NCBI RefSeq assembly: GCF_001443045.1
Contig: NZ_LKPJ01000004.1
Coordinates: forward strand, 1,292-65,291
Length of the DNA stretch: 64,000 nucleotides
Reading direction: 5' to 3'
DNA from: Burkholderia ambifaria
Lineage (GTDB): Bacteria; Pseudomonadota; Gammaproteobacteria; Burkholderiales; Burkholderiaceae
The stretch's first letter is position 1; every line of letters starts with the position of its first letter. Positions 60,471 through 64,000 of the stretch are shown piece by piece. The notes under the pieces are model-generated. The model ran no database searches. It saw nothing but the letters and a program-made list of their open reading frames with translations, and was not told the DNA's origin. A program made the position numbers and the translations under genes.

Positions 60471-61619
60471 ATGTTACGAGATCTACCGCTTTCGAACGTG
60501 GTGGTGGTTGAATTGAGCGACAGCGCGTCCGCGCCGTTCAGCGGGAAAATACTCGCGTCGCTCGGAGCAGAAGTATGGAAGGTCGAACGGGCGACGGGCG
60601 ATTCCGCGCGCGGGTGGGGCCCAAGCATGTGGAAAGGCAGCGGCGCGGCCTACCACGCATTGAATCGCGGCAAGCGCAATATCTGCATCGACATCAAGGA
60701 CAAGGAGCAACTGGCGACCTTGCATCGGTTGATCGCCGAGCGTGCCGACGTATTCATTCACAACCTGCGGCCCGGGGCGGCCGCGGATTATGGGCTCGAC
60801 GCAAACAGCCTGCGGATTACGAAGCCGGAGTTGATCTGCTGCGAGATCGGTGCATTCGGCCATGTCGGACCGATGAATACGCTTCCCGGTTACGACCCGC
60901 TGATGCAGGCGTTTTCCGGGATTATGAGCATCACAGGTGAAGAAGGTCAGGCACCGGTGCGAGCGGGGGTGTCGATCGTCGATTTCGGTGCGGGCATGTG
61001 GGCTGCCATGGGCATTCTGGCTGCGCTGTACCGGCGCCAGATGAAGCACTGCGGGGCGACTGTCAACGCCTCTCTGCTGGAGACCGCGCTTGCGTGGATG
61101 TCCGTCGGCATCGCGAACTACAACGCCGATGGCGAACCGGGTGGCCGGCATGGGTCGGGGGTCGCGTTTATCGTGCCGCACCGTGCGTTCGCGACTGCGG
61201 ATGGCTTCCTCATCGTGAGCTGCGCGAACGATCCGCTCTTTGCGCGGTTGTGTGCCGCGCTCGACCATCCGGAATGGTCGACGGACGAGCGATTCGCGAC
61301 GAACGCGGGGCGCCTGAAGAACCGCGCCGAGATCGACCGCCTTATCGGCGACCGATTGTCGACGGGGACGCGGGAGTTCTGGACGGAACGGTTGCAGGCC
61401 GCTGGAATTCCGGTTGCACCGATTCAAACGACCGCGGAAGTTCTGGCCCACGAGCAGACGCAGGCGCTTGGCATCATCGAGAAGCCGTCGGACGACGAGA
61501 TCGGTATCGTCGGCCTGCCGCTTTCGTTCGACGGCAAGCGTTCCCCGCCGCTGCATCTGGCGAAGGATACCGGCGCCGACAATTCGCTTCTCGACAGTCT
61601 TCTGAAGGTCAGTCCTTAA
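60471..61619 (+). CDS. CaiB/BaiF family CoA-transferase (cluster C, second)
   Basis: A 382-residue protein from ATG 60471, with GGAGGAGCGAC before it. It has VVVELSDSASAPFSGKILAS, NRGKRNICIDIKDKEQ, CEIGAFGHVGPMNTLPGYDP with the Asp nucleophile, and VSIVDFGAGMWAAMGILAAL. Last gene of the dehydrogenase-MaoC-Ltp-DUF35 operon. It presumably primes the operon's substrate with CoA, taking it from an end product such as acetyl- or propionyl-CoA. Confidence 0.88.
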   Translation: MLRDLPLSNVVVVELSDSASAPFSGKILASLGAEVWKVERATGDSARGWGPSMWKGSGAAYHALNRGKRNICIDIKDKEQLATLHRLIAERADVFIHNLRPGAAADYGLDANSLRITKPELICCEIGAFGHVGPMNTLPGYDPLMQAFSGIMSITGEEGQAPVRAGVSIVDFGAGMWAAMGILAALYRRQMKHCGATVNASLLETALAWMSVGIANYNADGEPGGRHGSGVAFIVPHRAFATADGFLIVSCANDPLFARLCAALDHPEWSTDERFATNAGRLKNRAEIDRLIGDRLSTGTREFWTERLQAAGIPVAPIQTTAEVLAHEQTQALGIIEKPSDDEIGIVGLPLSFDGKRSPPLHLAKDTGADNSLLDSLLKVSP

Positions 61620-61928
61620 CCGCGTTGCCCGAAGCAGACGACGATGCGGCAAGGCGGATGCCGTGCCGTTCGAGTCGTCAAGCGACGCTCGATGATCCCG
61701 CCAGCCGCGCAATTTGCATCAGGCTGGCGGGGCATCGATTGGCATACTGGACAAATGACGTTGGTGTACGATCAAGCCCAACGTCAGTCGACGAGGAAGC
61801 ACATTTCGCTGCCGAAACAGACACGGAACAGCATCGACGCGTTATCGTGGTGAGGTGTTTGAGAGCGGAAGTGCACGCCGTGTGACATGACGCCTGACAA
61901 TGTCATGAAGACGTGCGCGCGAGGAGAC
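61620..61928. other. Intergenic region before the second LysR gene
   Basis: 309 bp. I see no gene. It includes the imperfect dyad GAGTCGTCAAGCGACGCTC near 61665, which may be a weak terminator or operator. Confidence 0.35.
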
Positions 61929-62846
61929 ATGAGTACATTCAACCGATTGCACCTGATTCGTCAGGTGGATTTGTTTACGCTGAAGCTGTTCGTGTCAGCG
62001 GTTGAGGAGCAGCAGATCGGCCTGGCCGCGATTCGGGAGAATATCGCCGCGTCCACTGCAACCAAGCGTATTCAGGATCTCGAAGATATTGCCGGCGTAA
62101 AACTTCTCGAGCGCGGCCCGAAAGGTGTCTCGCCCAGTCCGGCCGGTGCGGTACTCCTGCGCTATATCCGCAAGATTTTCGATGATCTGGACGATATGCG
62201 ATCCGAGATTGCGTCCTTTACCGACGGCATGCAGGGCGAGCTGACAATCGCGTCCGCACGGTCGATCATCGTTCCGTTTCTTTCGCGTGAAGTAGGCGAG
62301 TTCAGTCGGGAGTACCCACTTGTCGACCTCGTGATGCAGGAGCTCGAGAATGCCGAAATCGTGCAGGCAGTTGTCCGAGGCGAAGCCGATATTGGCGTGT
62401 TCGCCGCTGCACACGAGCTGGACCTGGGCGGCGTCGATGTCACGCCATACCGGGAAGACAGGCTGATTGCCGTCGTCCCGAAGGGGCATCGCCTGAGCGA
62501 GCAGGCCAGCGTGACCTTCAAGGATCTCCTTCCCGAGAATGTCATCGCCGTCACGGCGATGCTGGGGGCGGTACGTGCGGCTACGCGGCGGCTGGGCGAA
62601 GAGTACAAGCCGCGCTATAGCGTCCGGAGCGCCGGTGTCGCAGTGAGTCTGGTGCAGGCCGGGCTGGGGGTCACCATTCAACCGGAATGCCTTGTCAGTC
62701 ATGAACTGTTCAGCCGGGTTGCCGTGCTGGAGTTGGCCGAACCATGGGCGTTGCGACGCATCCATATCGCCACTGCGCGCGGTCGAGACCAGAATCCGAT
62801 CGTCCGTGCGCTGATCAAGCAACTGCTGGACCGACCTCGCGACTGA
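61929..62846 (+). CDS. LysR-family regulator, cluster C copy 2
   Basis: A 305-residue protein from ATG 61929 (MSTFNRLHLIRQVDLFTLKL), with GAGGAGAC before it. HTH: GLAAIRENIAASTATKRIQD; ligand domain from LTIASARSIIVPFLSREVGE. It is a paralogue of the protein at 53923 with the same length and the same unusual HTH. Both precede or flank the motif-bearing promoters, so the two may read different intermediates or have divided the control of the cluster. Confidence 0.85.
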   Translation: MSTFNRLHLIRQVDLFTLKLFVSAVEEQQIGLAAIRENIAASTATKRIQDLEDIAGVKLLERGPKGVSPSPAGAVLLRYIRKIFDDLDDMRSEIASFTDGMQGELTIASARSIIVPFLSREVGEFSREYPLVDLVMQELENAEIVQAVVRGEADIGVFAAAHELDLGGVDVTPYREDRLIAVVPKGHRLSEQASVTFKDLLPENVIAVTAMLGAVRAATRRLGEEYKPRYSVRSAGVAVSLVQAGLGVTIQPECLVSHELFSRVAVLELAEPWALRRIHIATARGRDQNPIVRALIKQLLDRPRD

Positions 62847-62925
62847 GTGGTCGCTTCGGTGCTGGATGGCCGGGTTCGCGCACTTTCGACACGGCAATCA
62901 CAACGACAGACAAGGAGAGGCTACG

Positions 62926-63810
62926 ATGCAGCCCATTGTGCTTGGCAGGTTGGAGATTCAGAAGGTTGTCGAGATGGAAACGAGCTTTCCGATCGAAGTG
63001 CTGTTTCCGGGCGTCACTGCAGGCGACCTTTCCCGGCTGAAGGGCTGGTACTGGGACGATGTGCTTTCGCTCGATCCGGCTCAAGCGGGATGCGGCCTGA
63101 GCATGCACAGTTACCTTGTACGTTTCGGCGGAAAGACGATCCTGATCGACAGTTGCAACGGGAACGACAAGGAACGCTCGACCGAAGCCTTTCATCGGCT
63201 GAATACGCCTTGGCTCGACAGGCTTCGGAAACTCGGTATTGCTCCGGAAGATGTCGACATGGTCATGTGCACGCACCTGCACGTGGATCATGTCGGCTGG
63301 AACACGCGTCTCGACAACGGACGCTGGGTGCCGACGTTTCCCAATGCGCGCTACGTCATGAACCGGCGCGATGTCGACCATATCAGCGCGCCGAGCACCA
63401 ATGCGATGATTCGGGAGCCATGGCTCGATTCCGTCTCGCCGGTGATCGATGCCGGGCAGGCCGATATCGTTGACGGAGACGAGGTCATTCTCGGCAAGGT
63501 AGGTGACGGCATGTGGCTGCGGCCGGCGTATGGCCATTCTCCTGGAAGCTGCATGATCCAGGCTTGCTGCGGTGGTGCGCGGGCGGTGTTCTCCGGCGAC
63601 GTGGTGCATCATCCGGTTCAACTGATCCGTCCGGATCTCCATTTCGCATATGACTGGAACGGCGATCTGGCGGAACAGGTTCGCATCGCGCTGCTCGAGG
63701 AAATCGCGGGAACCGATACGATGCTTTTCCCGGCCCATTTCAGGTATGGATCGGGCGGGCATGTCGAGCGAGATGGCGACAAGTATCGCTTCCGCTTCAC
63801 CCAGGTCTAA
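62926..63810 (+). CDS. MBL-fold metallo-hydrolase
   Basis: A 294-residue protein from ATG 62926, with AAGGAGAGGCTACG before it. Metal motif CTHLHVDHVGWN (HxHxDH), later ligands in RPAYGHSPGSC, VFSGDVVHHP and LFPAHFRYG. It resembles AHL-lactonase/AttM-type and related hydrolases with two Zn or Fe ions. A lactone or thioester hydrolysis step in the cluster would fit; quorum-signal degradation is another option. 79 bp after the second lysR gene on the same strand. Confidence 0.87.
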   Translation: MQPIVLGRLEIQKVVEMETSFPIEVLFPGVTAGDLSRLKGWYWDDVLSLDPAQAGCGLSMHSYLVRFGGKTILIDSCNGNDKERSTEAFHRLNTPWLDRLRKLGIAPEDVDMVMCTHLHVDHVGWNTRLDNGRWVPTFPNARYVMNRRDVDHISAPSTNAMIREPWLDSVSPVIDAGQADIVDGDEVILGKVGDGMWLRPAYGHSPGSCMIQACCGGARAVFSGDVVHHPVQLIRPDLHFAYDWNGDLAEQVRIALLEEIAGTDTMLFPAHFRYGSGGHVERDGDKYRFRFTQV

Positions 63811-63811
63811 C

Positions 63812-63834
63812 GAATCGGCCCCTCGAGCCGATTC
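63812..63834 (+). terminator. Terminator-like hairpin after the MBL gene
   Basis: GAATCGGC (63812-63819), loop CCCTCGA, GCCGATTC (63827-63834), right after the stop. No T-tract; plausible end of the cluster C transcripts and shared with the convergent gene beyond. Confidence 0.4.
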
Positions 63835-63879
63835 ATCGGGTGGTGTCGATGGCCACTTTCTTCGTATCGGTGTACGGCG

Positions 63880-64000
63880 TCAGACGAAGGCGGGTTTGAC
63901 GCCGTCGGTTCCCGGTTTGTTGACACCCACGTTGCCGCGCATCAGCTTGTCGGGATGTTCGACCAACTCGGTGACCAACGCAGCTACGCTTTTGCGCGAA
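63880..64000 (-). CDS. Partial gene at window end, probably NAD(P)-binding oxidoreductase
   Basis: A minus-strand frame ends in TGA at 63880-63882 and reads SRKSVAALVTELVEHPDKL, then MRGNVGVNKPGTDGVKPAFV. This resembles the C-terminus of NmrA/YwnB-type atypical SDRs (SRxSVAxF...E HPE). The N-terminal part is beyond the window, so identification is tentative. It is convergent with the MBL gene. Confidence 0.55.
   Translation of the reverse strand, partial: SRKSVAALVTELVEHPDKLMRGNVGVNKPGTDGVKPAFV

Noticed and set aside
41634..63810. Cluster C as an integrated mobile island
   Set aside because: No integrase, tRNA, attachment repeats or IS element at its borders, and composition is like the rest of the window; it may be accessory, but transfer cannot be shown here.
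1..64000. CRISPR arrays, prophage, rRNA/tRNA genes
   Set aside because: No regularly spaced repeats, phage structural genes or recognisable tRNA/rRNA sequence were seen.

Overview
The window looks like a high-GC, GC-rich-third-codon Burkholderia chromosome segment, most likely Burkholderia cepacia complex. This rests on the Omp32-type porin, the 1169-residue pyruvate carboxylase, the small Burkholderia-type orphan genes and the codon use; species and replicon cannot be read from the sequence. There are no rRNA or tRNA genes, no CRISPR array and no prophage. Nearly everything is CoA-ester metabolism plus its regulators.

Layout. 0-1.1 kb: the 3' end of an IS3-family element that has cut the end of a DUF6402-like gene. 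1.3-9.1 kb: ordinary genes (NERD/helicase protein, HTH regulator, small orphans, FAD oxidoreductase, potassium channel). One small orphan (5280-5583) carries an apparent frameshift. 9.1-10.1 kb: a noticeably AT-richer patch with one orphan ORF. 10.2-12.8 kb: secreted lipase and porin. 13.6-21.1 kb (cluster A): CaiB CoA-transferase, acyl-CoA synthetase, thiolase, FabG-like SDR and MaoC hydratase on the minus strand, with a divergent acyl-CoA dehydrogenase. Together these form a complete R-type beta-oxidation set. 21.5-25 kb: pyruvate carboxylase. 25.1-36.2 kb: LysR, old-yellow-enzyme, two tandem IclR regulators, etfBA, SDR, enoyl-CoA hydratase, CitE-like lyase and ETF-ubiquinone oxidoreductase. 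The ETF proteins and their oxidoreductase would take electrons from the acyl-CoA dehydrogenases. 36.7-41.2 kb (cluster B): CaiB transferase, mesaconyl/itaconyl-CoA-hydratase-like protein and acyl-CoA dehydrogenase, with a divergent LysR gene. A broken etfA 3' end and a hairpin lie inside this cluster.

41.6-63.8 kb (cluster C) is the most interesting part. It holds an Ach1-type CoA-transferase homologue, nitroreductase, alpha/beta hydrolase, MerR/MFS pair, aldehyde and alcohol dehydrogenases, and an atypical SDR. These are followed by an alpha-methylacyl-CoA-racemase-like protein, two CaiB transferases, an AAHS transporter, acyl-CoA dehydrogenase, MaoC protein, a thiolase-fold lipid-transfer-like protein, a DUF35 OB-fold partner and an MBL hydrolase. 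Two paralogous LysR regulators sit within it. A TTTTCGAA-type motif recurs in three of its promoters.

The order alcohol, aldehyde, acid, CoA ester, racemase, dehydrogenase, hydratase, Ltp/DUF35 aldolase parallels actinobacterial steroid side-chain removal. My inference is that cluster C degrades an alpha-methyl-branched alcohol or acid, ending in a retro-aldol cleavage. Several of its enzymes lack the textbook catalytic residues of their families. The window ends inside a minus-strand gene.
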